Of a stretch of 9,163 bases of DNA, positions 1 through 7,373 are shown piece after piece. The notes beneath the pieces are model-generated. The model did no database searches, was not told where the DNA came from, and saw nothing but the letters and a program-made list of their open reading frames with translations. Source of the DNA: an uncultured Cloacibacillus sp. (lineage in GTDB: Bacteria; Synergistota; Synergistia; Synergistales; Synergistaceae); assembly GCA_934511335.1 (NCBI GenBank), contig CAKSWL010000071.1, forward strand, positions 1-9,163, read 5' to 3'. The position numbers and the translations under genes were made by a program. Position 1 is the stretch's first letter. Each line of letters opens with the position of its first letter.

Positions 1-2
1 TC

Positions 3-1118
3 ATCTCCCTGCCGATGCTCGCCGCGATCGCTCAGATGTCCTCGCGCTACCCGGACTCTGGAGGGATAGCCGCCTACGCGCGGCAGGCCTTCGGCCCCGG
101 CATGGGGCGGCTGACGGGTTTTCTCATCTTTTCGGCGATGCCAATAGGCCTGCCGCCCACGGCGCTCATCGGGGGCAACTACCTCTGCAGCCTCTTCGGC
201 TGGGGTGCGGGCGCGGCTCACATTGCCGCCGGCGCGCTGATCCTGACGGCCATTATGCTGAACCTGCGCGGGATAGAGCTGTCCGGCAAGAGTCAGCTCG
301 TCATCGTCGGCGCCATCCTTTCGATCCTTATATTCGTCGTATTCTCGTCGCTCTTCGAGATCAGGAGGGCGAACTTCGCCCCCTTCATGCCTCACGGACT
401 AAGCGCCGTAGGGCGCACTATGTCGCTGCTCTTTTTTGCCTTCTTGGGCTGGGAGATGATCGGCCATCTCGCGGAGGAATTCAGGAATCCGCGGCGCGAC
501 ATTCCGATAAGCCTCGGCGCGGCCTACGCGGTCGTCAACGCCGTATATCTCGCGATCGCGCTGGTCGTGGTGGGCAGCGGCGTCTACAAAAGCGGCAGCC
601 CCAACATCGCGATGGTCTCGCTGATAAAACTGCGCTGGGGAGAACCCGCCGCGGCGCTCGTCGGCCTGCTGGGCTTCGTCATCTGCTACTGCCCCGTCCA
701 CACCTACATCGCGGGTTTTTCGCGCCTCTTTTACGCGCAGGCGCGCGAGGGATACTTCCCCAAATGCTTCGGAGAGCTCCACCCTCTCTACAAGACGCCG
801 TTTTGCGCGCTGTGGCTCTTTATCCCGCTCAACCTTTCGCTGCTCTTCCTGAGCTGGGCGCTCTCATGGGATCTCAAACCCCTGCTGGGTATTCCGAGCG
901 CCACCTTCCTGCTTGTCTACGCCATTGGGATGTTCTCCGCGGCGAAGGTGCTGCCGACGAAGAGCGGCAGTCTGTGCGGCCTTCTGTCGGGGTCGCTCTC
1001 CTGCGCCGTATTTGCCTTCTCAGGCTGGTATATGCTCTTTCCGCTCGCGGTGGCTGCCTATTTTCTCGTCCGCTACAGGAGCGAGTTTTTTGGGAAGGCG
1101 GATCTGCCGCTGCAATAA
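3..1118 (+). CDS. APC-superfamily amino acid permease, YjeH-like, N-terminus missing
   Basis: The frame is open to the left edge, so the gene begins outside the window; the ATG at 15 is internal, because four in-frame codons precede it and the family's first membrane segment is missing. About 371 residues are visible, rich in hydrophobic segments typical of a multi-spanning inner-membrane protein. Recognisable blocks are an SRYPDSGGIAAYARQAFG stretch near the visible start (YjeH-type permeases have a similar RxYPSAGG block), PIGLPP about 40 residues later, and a WEMIGHLAEEFRNPRRDIP block in the middle. The latter matches the G-E-x-x-x-H-x-x-x-E-F-x-N-P-x-R-D-x-P signature of APC amino acid exporters/antiporters. 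E. coli YjeH, recalled as about 418 residues, exports methionine and branched-chain amino acids, so roughly 45 residues are missing here. Family assignment is firm; transport direction and substrate are inferred. It ends at TAA, close to transposase debris, and no clear terminator follows. Confidence 0.87.
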   Translation: MSLPMLAAIAQMSSRYPDSGGIAAYARQAFGPGMGRLTGFLIFSAMPIGLPPTALIGGNYLCSLFGWGAGAAHIAAGALILTAIMLNLRGIELSGKSQLVIVGAILSILIFVVFSSLFEIRRANFAPFMPHGLSAVGRTMSLLFFAFLGWEMIGHLAEEFRNPRRDIPISLGAAYAVVNAVYLAIALVVVGSGVYKSGSPNIAMVSLIKLRWGEPAAALVGLLGFVICYCPVHTYIAGFSRLFYAQAREGYFPKCFGELHPLYKTPFCALWLFIPLNLSLLFLSWALSWDLKPLLGIPSATFLLVYAIGMFSAAKVLPTKSGSLCGLLSGSLSCAVFAFSGWYMLFPLAVAAYFLVRYRSEFFGKADLPLQ

Positions 1119-1208
1119 CTGCGCTGAATAAAAAAAGAGCTGGCTGGCCGCACACTTTACCTGCACAGAAACGGCAGACTGATTTCACTCAGCCTGTGCG
1201 GACTGCGC

Positions 1209-1423
1209 TTGATAGGGGATGCGGACGAACATTTTGAGGGCATTATCGCTCAGCCACGTTCAACATCTCTTGCGACAGGATCGAAGGGATTAACAACAAA
1301 ATCAAGACCTTACGGCGCAAGGGCTATGGCGCCCCAGACGATGATTACCTCTTCCTGGAGCTGTTCGATGTCCGCAGGAAGCTCTGCATCAGAAACCCTT
1401 CATGCCACGACTTTTATGATTGA
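1209..1423 (+). pseudogene. ISL3-family transposase, 3' remnant with a frameshift
   Basis: Two adjacent plus-strand frames make one recognisable transposase C-terminus. Frame A (about 1221-1250) reads ADEHFEGIIA; frame B (1253-1423) reads ATFNISCDRIEGINNKIKTL, then RRKGYGAPDDDYLFLELFD, ending at TGA 1421-1423. The IEGxNNKIKxxxRxxYGxxDxxYxxLxL pattern is the conserved end of ISL3-type DDE transposases; the catalytic glutamate lies in the IEG motif. Joining the frames needs one extra base at 1250-1253, where intact relatives as I recall them read IIAHATFNIS: the CAY histidine codon has lost its third base. The rest of the transposase and the left terminus are absent; sequence between the permease stop (1118) and about 1209 is not recognisable. 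This is a dead insertion sequence fragment. ISL3 is my reading from motif memory; another DDE family with the same C-terminal block is possible but less likely. Confidence 0.75.
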
Positions 1424-1430
1424 CCAGAAT

Positions 1431-1454
1431 ATTTCACAAAATAACGGGTGAAAT
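1431..1454. repeat. Inverted repeat just past the transposase stop
   Basis: ATTTCAC at 1431-1437 and GTGAAAT at 1448-1454 form a perfect 7-bp inverted repeat with a 10-base loop, 8 bases after the transposase stop. It could be a decayed terminus structure of the insertion sequence or a weak hairpin. There is no T-run after it, so I do not call a terminator. Confidence 0.3.
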
Positions 1455-1510
1455 GAAATAAAACGAGCGGCTTGCCCCACTGTCCGCGTAAGGCTGGCAG
1501 TCCGGCCGAT

Positions 1511-2217
1511 TCACGCGTTTTTATTCTCGCTCTTTGCTGGCGCTTTTATATCATCGGCGAACGGCGCCGTATACTTGTATCTGTCAAACTCTCCCTCATA
1601 GCCGCATTCCCCGCAGCGCGGAGAATTCGTAATCAAAAGCGGATAAAACTCCAAGGCCCCCTCCTCCCCTCCATCAGCGTCTTAGTGCACTTCTTGCAAT
1701 AATACGCTGGTTCCTCGTCATAAACGGTAGCGGCGTTGATGTAATCAGCTTTTTTCCCCACATTTCGAACATCTGTACTCCGGCGGGATGTTTCTCGCCA
1801 GCAGGCGTATCGCGCCGCGCTGTTTCGGCCTCGTCGTCTCGCCTTCGGCAACGAGCTTCAGCTCCGTCGTCGTACCGAAGTCATATCTGTGATAAAAAAT
1901 TTCTCCTATATCAAGATCAGCAATTATACGTCCCTTGCCCAGGATGTCCGCAGATGTGGAAAATTCGCTCAAATGGCCGCAGCATTCGAGCCATATATTT
2001 CTTAAAAATTTATCGAGGGAGGAAAATTTCTTATCGAGCGCTATGTCAAAATATATCCAGTAATCCGGCGCCTCAGCCCTTCGGCCCTTATCAGGCAACA
2101 CTTCTCGGCGCCAGAGCCGTCGTATTCGGCATGTTTCTCAAGCAGGCGCCTATTCATTGCCCTCTTCCCAATGACATCGCCGCAGACGTAACAGTTTCCT
2201 TTGCTCAAATTGCGCAT
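1511..2217 (-). pseudogene. Zinc-finger protein with IWLECCGHL motif, broken by three frameshifts
   Basis: Four minus-strand segments in succession form one protein of about 235 residues. Segment 1 starts at ATG 2217-2215 (AGGA nine bases upstream) and has a CYVCG...H zinc-finger-like start, then EKCCLIRAEG. Segment 2 carries APDYWIYFDI, SLDKFLRNIWLECCGHLSEF, YHRYDFGTTTELKL and IRLLARN, ending in CSKCG. Segment 3 continues KKADYINAATVYDEEPAYYC then KKC. Segment 4 ends LLITNSPRCGECGYEGEFDRY, with TGA at 1513-1511. The order matches a family of zinc-ribbon hypothetical proteins with a plasmid pRiA4b ORF-3-like core (my recollection; function unknown). Frame changes lie near 2077-2079 (one G lost from a G run), 1750-1759 (one base gained in a GGGGAAAAAA tract) and about 1653-1668 (net -1 or +2 in a purine run). 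All are in homopolymer-rich stretches, so sequencing error is possible, but neighbouring genes are intact. Confidence 0.72.
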
Positions 2218-2254
2218 GACACCACATCCTGCTGAAAAATGGTCTCCTGACATG

Positions 2255-2282
2255 ATTATATTACGGCAGTCGTTTTTCACAA
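2255..2282 (-). promoter_or_regulatory. Sigma-70-type promoter of the broken zinc-finger gene
   Basis: Read on the minus strand, TTGTGA (2282-2277) and a perfect TATAAT (2260-2255) are separated by 16 bases. Transcription would start near 2248, giving a leader of about 30 bases before the ATG at 2217. The -10 box is perfect and the -35 matches 4 of 6. The promoter appears preserved although the gene is broken. Confidence 0.5.
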
Positions 2283-2319
2283 AGACAAAAACGCCGGACG
2301 ATCAGCCGATAAAAAATAT

Positions 2320-2346
2320 AGAGGAAACCCCCTCGAGATTTCCTCT
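2320..2346 (-). terminator. Rho-independent terminator downstream of the glutamate symporter gene
   Basis: AGAGGAAA at 2320-2327 pairs with TTTCCTCT at 2339-2346 around an 11-base loop. On the minus strand the hairpin is followed by TATATTTTTTATC, a T-rich tail, about 95 bases past the symporter stop. On the plus strand it is followed by GAGAATAATTTTTC, so weak bidirectional termination is possible. The stem is perfect over 8 bp. Confidence 0.6.
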
Positions 2347-2440
2347 GAGAATAATTTTTCTTATCTTTCCATGTATACGGCATTATTATGGGTTTTCACA
2401 GGTTATTACCGCGTATATAAACTTTTTCAGCGATGACGTG

Positions 2441-3799
2441 TTATTTTTCTTGCCCTCCCTGCATTCTGCCCGGAGTCCACCATTTAGCAGCTAAGGCAGT
2501 TACTGTCAAAAGGATAAAGCCAACAGACATCACTAAAGTTGTGATTAATGGCCAATTTCCACCCTTTGACAGAAATAGCGGCGGAAGCACTTGCAACGCA
2601 ATAGCAATCGGGCGGTTCAACAAATCCGTAATGCCGGTATCCTCTAGTGCCCTAGATTTTTGTTCGGGATCGACGACACGGGTCAGCAAAACGCCTGTCG
2701 CAATAACACCGTTTGCACGGCCAAAGTTCATGATGCCTCTTTCAAACCAGTCCTTCGGCGAAGCGTACTTGCTAACCCACAATAGCCATGCAATATTCAT
2801 AAGCAGGCCAAAAACAAATGTGATGAGCAGGGGCGCCCAATTTGATACAACGGTACTTATTTTCAATGCAGACATTGCAGATACAACAAGAAGATCCGTT
2901 GATGCTCCACTAATTCTCTGAATAGTATACCGGTCGACATATTTGTCCGCATGTGTCGCCTTCAGAATGAATTGCATAACATATCCAAAAACCAGTGCAG
3001 AAACAAACACCGGGATGTCCAGCCAAGGGACCTTGCTTTTAACAAACAGAGAGAACAGACGCCCGGAAAATGTCGCGATTGCGACAATAGCCAAATGGAA
3101 GACTGATGGATCCAACGACATATTAGAAATGGTGATCTTTCCCGCGCTTTTTTGCCTCTCTGGGGGAAATAGCCCTATGCGGATTTCTTGAGGCAGTTCT
3201 TTTGGCGATTTTACATAACTTGTGTAGCCTCTGCGCGTGGCCCAGTTAATCATAACCATACCAAAAACTATGCCGAAAACTAATCCTACCGTTGCGGACG
3301 CATTGCCTAAGTCAAAGAACTCAGGGTTGCCAAGTTCTCTATACATGCTGCCGACAGCCGCCGCAGTCCCATGGCCGCCATAGAACCCTGTCGCAAGAAC
3401 AAGGCCGAACCCATTATTCAAGCCCGGCCACAGCTTTTCCAACACAAACAGAGTCAACGCCATGCCGGCAGCATACTGCAACATGAGGATCCCTGTATTC
3501 TGATAAAAGTAACCTCCAACACCCTTCATAGCAGCCTTAGTGATAGGCTTATCACCAATTGGCGTGCTTGCAAAGACAACCGCAATCAAGACGCCGGCAT
3601 ATGCGCTAAGTTGCCCCGAAAAAGGCAATAGATTAAGTCCATTAGGTCCCAATGCCAGTCCGATAAAACCGCCAATCAGCCCCGCCGGCATGAGGAGAGT
3701 TTGGAAAATTTTAAGCTTTGCTCTCAAAAACTGTCCCACAAGGAGCAGAAGCCCCAAAATCGCAATATCTGACAACAAAGACCATAAATTAAACGCCAT
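2441..3799 (-). CDS. gltS: Sodium/glutamate symporter, GltS/ESS family
   Basis: A 452-residue polytopic membrane protein of the glutamate:Na+ symporter (ESS) family. The clearest mark is the GGHGTA re-entrant-loop motif at residues 141-146, in the context TGFYGGHGTAAAVGS. A second-half counterpart, NFGRANGVIATGVLLTRV, lies at about 358-375, consistent with the inverted two-domain repeat of GltS. The soluble linker falls around 188-228. E. coli GltS is about 400 residues, so this is a longer variant, and substrate specificity (glutamate versus another dicarboxylate) is inferred. Start at ATG 3799-3797 is supported by AGGAGG seven bases upstream. It is a single gene, with a terminator hairpin after it and no co-transcribed partner. 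Its G+C content is clearly lower than the flanks: row 2941-3000 has 25/60 G+C against 43/60 for row 6181-6240. This suggests later acquisition. Confidence 0.85.
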   Translation of the reverse strand: MAFNLWSLLSDIAILGLLLLVGQFLRAKLKIFQTLLMPAGLIGGFIGLALGPNGLNLLPFSGQLSAYAGVLIAVVFASTPIGDKPITKAAMKGVGGYFYQNTGILMLQYAAGMALTLFVLEKLWPGLNNGFGLVLATGFYGGHGTAAAVGSMYRELGNPEFFDLGNASATVGLVFGIVFGMVMINWATRRGYTSYVKSPKELPQEIRIGLFPPERQKSAGKITISNMSLDPSVFHLAIVAIATFSGRLFSLFVKSKVPWLDIPVFVSALVFGYVMQFILKATHADKYVDRYTIQRISGASTDLLVVSAMSALKISTVVSNWAPLLITFVFGLLMNIAWLLWVSKYASPKDWFERGIMNFGRANGVIATGVLLTRVVDPEQKSRALEDTGITDLLNRPIAIALQVLPPLFLSKGGNWPLITTLVMSVGFILLTVTALAAKWWTPGRMQGGQEK

Positions 3800-4188
3800 A
3801 GTTCTCCCTCCTATTTTCTCCGGTCAACCCGCCGCGACCATGCTTATCAACTGAGCAAAAAGCTCACGCCACTTATGCAGCTTCAACCTGCTTCTTTTAT
3901 TTTTAAGCGCAAGCTGCTTTTCCGATAAACAGCACACGGCAGTTTCTTAGGCAAAAACGCTCTCTCCTTCAACTGTTGTTGAATTTCATTTTATGTACTT
4001 ATGTCAGAGCGCTACGACCGCCTCCTTTCAGAGTATTACTTGGAAATATGAGCTTAGTAGAGTGCAGGCAGAGCCTTGAATTAGCGGCTTAGTCAGTTCA
4101 AGAAAATATTCTGCCCCGTCTCCCTTTCAACATCGAGAAAATAATCCCTCATGAAAACGTCCCATTTAAATTTTTTGTTATTGCTTTT
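3800..4188. other. Gene-free region upstream of gltS
   Basis: I see no gene in these ~390 bases on either strand. It must contain the gltS promoter, but I found no convincing -10/-35 pair. It holds several small inverted repeats: TGAGC/GCTCA around AAAAA (3852-3866), GCAGCTT (3877-3883) with AAGCTGC (3911-3917), and TTCAAC/GTTGAA (3968-3983). On the minus strand an isolated AAAGGAGG at about 4020-4027 has no start codon at useful distance. No strong GC-rich terminator hairpin follows the DUF1667 gene that ends at 4189. Confidence 0.5.
3968..3983. repeat. Short perfect palindrome upstream of gltS
   Basis: TTCAAC-TGTT-GTTGAA, a perfect 6-bp inverted repeat with a 4-base centre, lies about 170 bases upstream of the gltS start. 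It may be a regulator site or the tip of a leader hairpin; nothing else in the sequence decides between these. Confidence 0.3.
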
Positions 4189-4569
4189 TCACTTTGCCTT
4201 TACAGGCACGTTCCTCGTTACTATTACTTCAGTTTCCGTTCCGGCAGGGTTTGTCAGCACCACGTCGCCTATCGTCAGCGGCGCGGCGAGTGTTATCTTT
4301 TTTATCTCGGCCATCACCGCGAAGACCTTGGTGAGCGGCACCGGCTTGGTGAGGCGGACGCTGGCCTCAAGGAAGTCGCCGCCCTCCACGAGGAGGCTTG
4401 AGGAGAAGGTGCGCATCGGGTTTTCTATCTCTTGCTGCGCCCAGCTCCTGCCGCGCGGGCAGCGCGCCCCTTCGGCGGCGGTCAGCTTGGGGGGGTTGCC
4501 TTCTTCGTAGCTGACTTTTATCGAACAGCCGTTGGGGCAGAGGACACAGATAAACTCCTTTTCAATCAT
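4189..4569 (-). CDS. DUF1667 small cysteine-cluster protein, third subunit of flavoprotein module
   Basis: A 126-residue protein with the DUF1667 pattern: C-x2-C-P-x-G-C at residues 8-15 (Cys8, Cys11, Cys15) and CPRG beginning at Cys37. The four cysteines could bind a metal or Fe-S cluster, and the N-terminus resembles the small metal-binding end of molybdopterin oxidoreductases. The second half, with TIGDVVLTNPAGTETEVIVT, has no other recognisable domain. Its ATG overlaps the stop of the preceding gene by four bases (ATGA), implying translational coupling. In Firmicutes and related anaerobes DUF1667 proteins commonly follow a GlpA-like/BFD flavoprotein and an FAD/NAD(P) oxidoreductase, exactly the order here, so I infer an electron-transfer or assembly subunit of that complex. 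Biochemical function is not established as far as I know. Confidence 0.85.
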   Translation of the reverse strand: MIEKEFICVLCPNGCSIKVSYEEGNPPKLTAAEGARCPRGRSWAQQEIENPMRTFSSSLLVEGGDFLEASVRLTKPVPLTKVFAVMAEIKKITLAAPLTIGDVVLTNPAGTETEVIVTRNVPVKAK

Positions 4570-5810
4570 CTTACGCGCACCTCCAAAGAGCCTGTTTCTT
4601 CAAGATTTATCTTTCCCATCTCGACCCATATCATCTCCGCCGGATGCAGACGCCTCTCTTCCTTTGCCGCCAGCACTCGTTCGCCGTCACGTACCTCAAT
4701 TACCTTGTCCCGCGCGGGGGCCGTCACGCGGAAGGCGAGCGAAACATCCTCCCCGCGGCTGATGCGCTGCGGGACGACGTAACGAACGCCATTCCCGGGC
4801 CTCACTGCAATCTCCAGGGGCTGTCCCGCGAGTTTGCCGGCGGCGTAGAGCGCCGCGTTTTTGCCGGCGCGGGCGGCCTCCATCGAGACGAAGTCAACGA
4901 GGTCGTGGACGTGGAGCACGTTGCCGCAGGCAAAGATGCCGGGGATCTTCGTCATACAGCTGTCGTCGACATCGGCGCCCTGGGTCACGCAGTCGATCAT
5001 TATATCCGCCTCGCGGGTCAGCTCGTTTTCGGGAATGAGGCCGACGGAAAGAAGCAGCGTATCGCAGGGTATGAAACGTTCAGTACCCTTGAGCGGACGG
5101 CGTTTTTCATCCACCTGCGCCACCGTCACTCCCTCAAGGCGTCCCTTCGGACCGTAGATGTCGATCACGGTCGTCGCGAGGTAAAGGGGAATGCCGTAAT
5201 CGTCAAGACACTGGCGGATATTCCGCTGAAGGCCGCTGGAATAGGGAAGCACCTCAAAAACCGCCTCGACCTTGGCTCCTTCGAGCGTCATGCGGCGCGC
5301 CATGATAAGGCCGATATCTCCCGAGCCGAGGATCACCACACGTTTGCCCGGCATGATGTTTTCAAGATTCACGAGATTTTGCACCGTGCCTGCGGTATAG
5401 ACGCCGGCGGGCCGGTGCCCCGGTATCGAGAGCGCCCCGCGTGTGCGCTCGCGGCAACCCATCGCAAGTACCACGGCCTTGGCCTCGATCTCCTTGATCT
5501 CGCCCTCGCGGCTGACGCGCAGCACCTTATCTTTTGAAAGGTTAAGGACGATCGTCCTCTCCATTACGGGAATATCGAGCGCACGTACTTTTTGGATAAA
5601 ACGGTCGGCATATTCAGGGCCTGAGAGCGCCTCTTTGAAGGCATGGAGTCCGAAGCCGTCGTGTATGCACTGGTTCAATATGCCGCCGAGGATCCTGTCT
5701 CTTTCTATGATCACTATGTCGTCGCAGCCGGCTTCTTTAGCCGCCGTCGCCGCCGCCAGCCCCGCAGGGCCGCCGCCGATGATCGCAAGGTCGTATTTTT
5801 CGCGTACCAT
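4566..5810 (-). CDS. FAD/NAD(P)-dependent oxidoreductase, second subunit of flavoprotein module
   Basis: A 414-residue protein of the pyridine nucleotide-disulfide oxidoreductase fold. An N-terminal FAD-binding Rossmann motif, IIGGGPAG, is at residues 10-17; a second dinucleotide-binding motif, VVILGSGDIG, at 158-167 should bind NAD(P)(H). The FAD-closing block GIFACGNVLHVHDLVDFVS lies at 291-309. The CxxC or CxxxxC redox disulfide of thioredoxin reductase-like enzymes is absent; the equivalent early region has a lone Cys48 in GGILNQCIHDGFG. It therefore probably passes hydride or electrons between a partner and NAD(P). Residues ~335-414 form an extra C-terminal region. The start overlaps the upstream stop by one base (TAATG) and the end overlaps the DUF1667 gene by four bases, so the three are one operon. 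Known relatives are annotated as GlpB-like or generic FAD-dependent oxidoreductases. Confidence 0.87.
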   Translation of the reverse strand: MVREKYDLAIIGGGPAGLAAATAAKEAGCDDIVIIERDRILGGILNQCIHDGFGLHAFKEALSGPEYADRFIQKVRALDIPVMERTIVLNLSKDKVLRVSREGEIKEIEAKAVVLAMGCRERTRGALSIPGHRPAGVYTAGTVQNLVNLENIMPGKRVVILGSGDIGLIMARRMTLEGAKVEAVFEVLPYSSGLQRNIRQCLDDYGIPLYLATTVIDIYGPKGRLEGVTVAQVDEKRRPLKGTERFIPCDTLLLSVGLIPENELTREADIMIDCVTQGADVDDSCMTKIPGIFACGNVLHVHDLVDFVSMEAARAGKNAALYAAGKLAGQPLEIAVRPGNGVRYVVPQRISRGEDVSLAFRVTAPARDKVIEVRDGERVLAAKEERRLHPAEMIWVEMGKINLEETGSLEVRVR

Positions 5811-7312
5811 TACCGATCCTCTCCTTCCCGCACGTTGCCGGTAAAGAGATTGGAGCCGGCCTCTCGTAATATGTAGTCGTCAGGCTTGAAGCCGTATTCG
5901 TCGCGGAGCATACGGACGATACGCGGCGTGCAGAAGCCGCCCTGGCAGCGTCCCATGCCGCTTCTCGCACGGTATTTGATGCTTGCGAGCGTCCTCGCCC
6001 CCAGCCTGTTTTCTATCGCGTCGCGTATTTCTTTTTTCGTGATTTTTTCACAGCGGCAGATGATTTCGCCGTACTCGGGATTTTCCCTGACGAGGCGTTC
6101 CTGCTCCTCGTTGGGAAGATAGCAGAAATGCCCGGCGAATCCTGGACGCTCCGCGATGAAGATGTCCTTTTCCTTTAATGCGATGCGGTTCGCGACGAGC
6201 TCGCGCACCATCTCGGCGATCGCCGGCGCGCAGGTGAGTCCCGGGCTTTCGATGCCGACAAGGTTGATAAAGCCGCGCAGATCCTTGGCCTCTTCAATAA
6301 TAAAATCGCCGTTGCCTCCCTCGGAGGGGGCGGTGCGTTTCGGGCGGTTGCCCGCAAAGTTACGGATAAAGTCGCTCATTTTGATATCGGGAAGGAGCTT
6401 CTGCCCCTCTCTTCTCAGGTCTTCCAGAACGGGAGCCGTGACCTTGTAGTCCTCCGGCTTTTCTTCGGGAATGTAGTCTGCGCTCGGCCCGATCAGGATG
6501 TTGCCGTCGACCGTAGGGGTCAGGTGGATGCCGAGCCCCGCGTCCTTCGCGCCGGGGACGGGATATATGAGGGTCTTAAGCGTCCCGTCAAGACGCTTGT
6601 CAAGCACGTAATACTCACCGCGGCAGGGCCATATCTTAAGGCTTTCTCCGTTATTGCCGGCCGTCACTCCGGCCAGCGCGCTTATCTTTCCGCTTGAAAG
6701 CCCCGCCGCGTTGATCACGATGTCCGCGCCGAAGCTCTTGTCGTCGTCGGTTTTGACGATGAATTTGCCGTCAGCCGTCTTAACGACAGCGGATACTGCG
6801 TGCCGGAGGAAATATTCTACGCCGTTGGCGTGCGCGTTTTCCGCAAGTGCGATCGTGAGGCTGTAGGGAGAGATTATCGCGCTTGAAGGACTCCATACCG
6901 CCGCGATTCCGCAGACGCCTGGCTGAATTTTCTGCATTGCCGCGTTGTCAAGGACCTCAAGTTTCGGCACGCCGTTTGCCGTGCCTTGATCCATCAGGCG
7001 TTTGACGCCGGGCAGCTCGTCTTCGTCAAGGGCGGTGGTGAGCTTGCCGATCCTCTTTATCTTCACCTTGAGGTCGGTGCACAGCCGGTCCATCATCGAG
7101 TTCCCGCGAACGGCCAACTTCGCGCGCAGCGTCCCCGGCGTATAATTTATCCCCGAGTGCAGGACGCCGCTGTTGCGGCAGCTTGTTTCCATACCGACGT
7201 CGGGTTCTTTTTCCAGGAGCGCCACCGTCATCTGAAAACGGGAAAGTTCGCGGGCGATCGCGTTGCCCACCACTCCCCCTCCGATGATAATGACGTTGAA
7301 CGAATGTTCCAA
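5810..7312 (-). CDS. FAD-dependent 2-hydroxyacid/glycerol-3-phosphate oxidoreductase with BFD [2Fe-2S] domain
   Basis: A 500-residue two-domain protein. Residues ~5-375 are a DAO-type FAD oxidoreductase: FAD motif GGGVVG at 11-16, SGVLHSGINYTPGTLRAKLA at 48-67, CRGEYYVLD at 230-238 and IESPGLTCAPAIAEMV at 354-369. These blocks are shared with L-2-hydroxyglutarate oxidase (LhgO) and GlpA-like glycerol-3-phosphate dehydrogenases. Residues ~415-472 are a BFD-like [2Fe-2S]-binding domain with cysteines at 419, 421, 456 and 461 (C-x-C ... C-x4-C, the latter in GMGRCQGGFCTPR). It should oxidise a hydroxyl-bearing acid and pass electrons through FAD and the cluster to the downstream subunits. The start is TTG at 7312-7310: GGGAGG lies eight bases upstream and no in-frame ATG is nearby before the FAD motif. 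It is first in a three-gene operon. G3P versus 2-hydroxyacid cannot be decided; no glpK or glpF is in view, and the LarA-like gene across the divergent region favours a 2-hydroxyacid. Confidence 0.85.
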   Translation of the reverse strand: MEHSFNVIIIGGGVVGNAIARELSRFQMTVALLEKEPDVGMETSCRNSGVLHSGINYTPGTLRAKLAVRGNSMMDRLCTDLKVKIKRIGKLTTALDEDELPGVKRLMDQGTANGVPKLEVLDNAAMQKIQPGVCGIAAVWSPSSAIISPYSLTIALAENAHANGVEYFLRHAVSAVVKTADGKFIVKTDDDKSFGADIVINAAGLSSGKISALAGVTAGNNGESLKIWPCRGEYYVLDKRLDGTLKTLIYPVPGAKDAGLGIHLTPTVDGNILIGPSADYIPEEKPEDYKVTAPVLEDLRREGQKLLPDIKMSDFIRNFAGNRPKRTAPSEGGNGDFIIEEAKDLRGFINLVGIESPGLTCAPAIAEMVRELVANRIALKEKDIFIAERPGFAGHFCYLPNEEQERLVRENPEYGEIICRCEKITKKEIRDAIENRLGARTLASIKYRARSGMGRCQGGFCTPRIVRMLRDEYGFKPDDYILREAGSNLFTGNVREGEDR

Positions 7313-7373
7313 AACAAAAACCTCCCGAAAAATCTTTGCTGGTCTACCATGGAATGCTAGACTTTTTATTTAA

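Noticed and set aside
399..782. Minus-strand open frame inside the permease gene
   Set aside because: Antisense to conserved permease sequence, charged low-complexity-like translation, no recognisable family.
1148..1201. CCGCACA ... TGTGCGG inverted repeat after the permease gene as a terminator
   Set aside because: The arms are about 40 bases apart and no T-run follows, so it does not look like an intrinsic terminator.
4644..5537. Long 297-codon plus-strand open frame opposite the FAD/NAD(P) oxidoreductase gene
   Set aside because: It is fully antisense to a gene with clear cofactor motifs; its translation is His/Arg-rich with no recognisable domain, typical of a shadow in GC-rich DNA.
7342..7362. 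GTCTA...TAGAC inverted repeat in the flavoprotein operon leader
   Set aside because: Only 5-bp arms around an 11-base loop; too weak to call an operator or hairpin.
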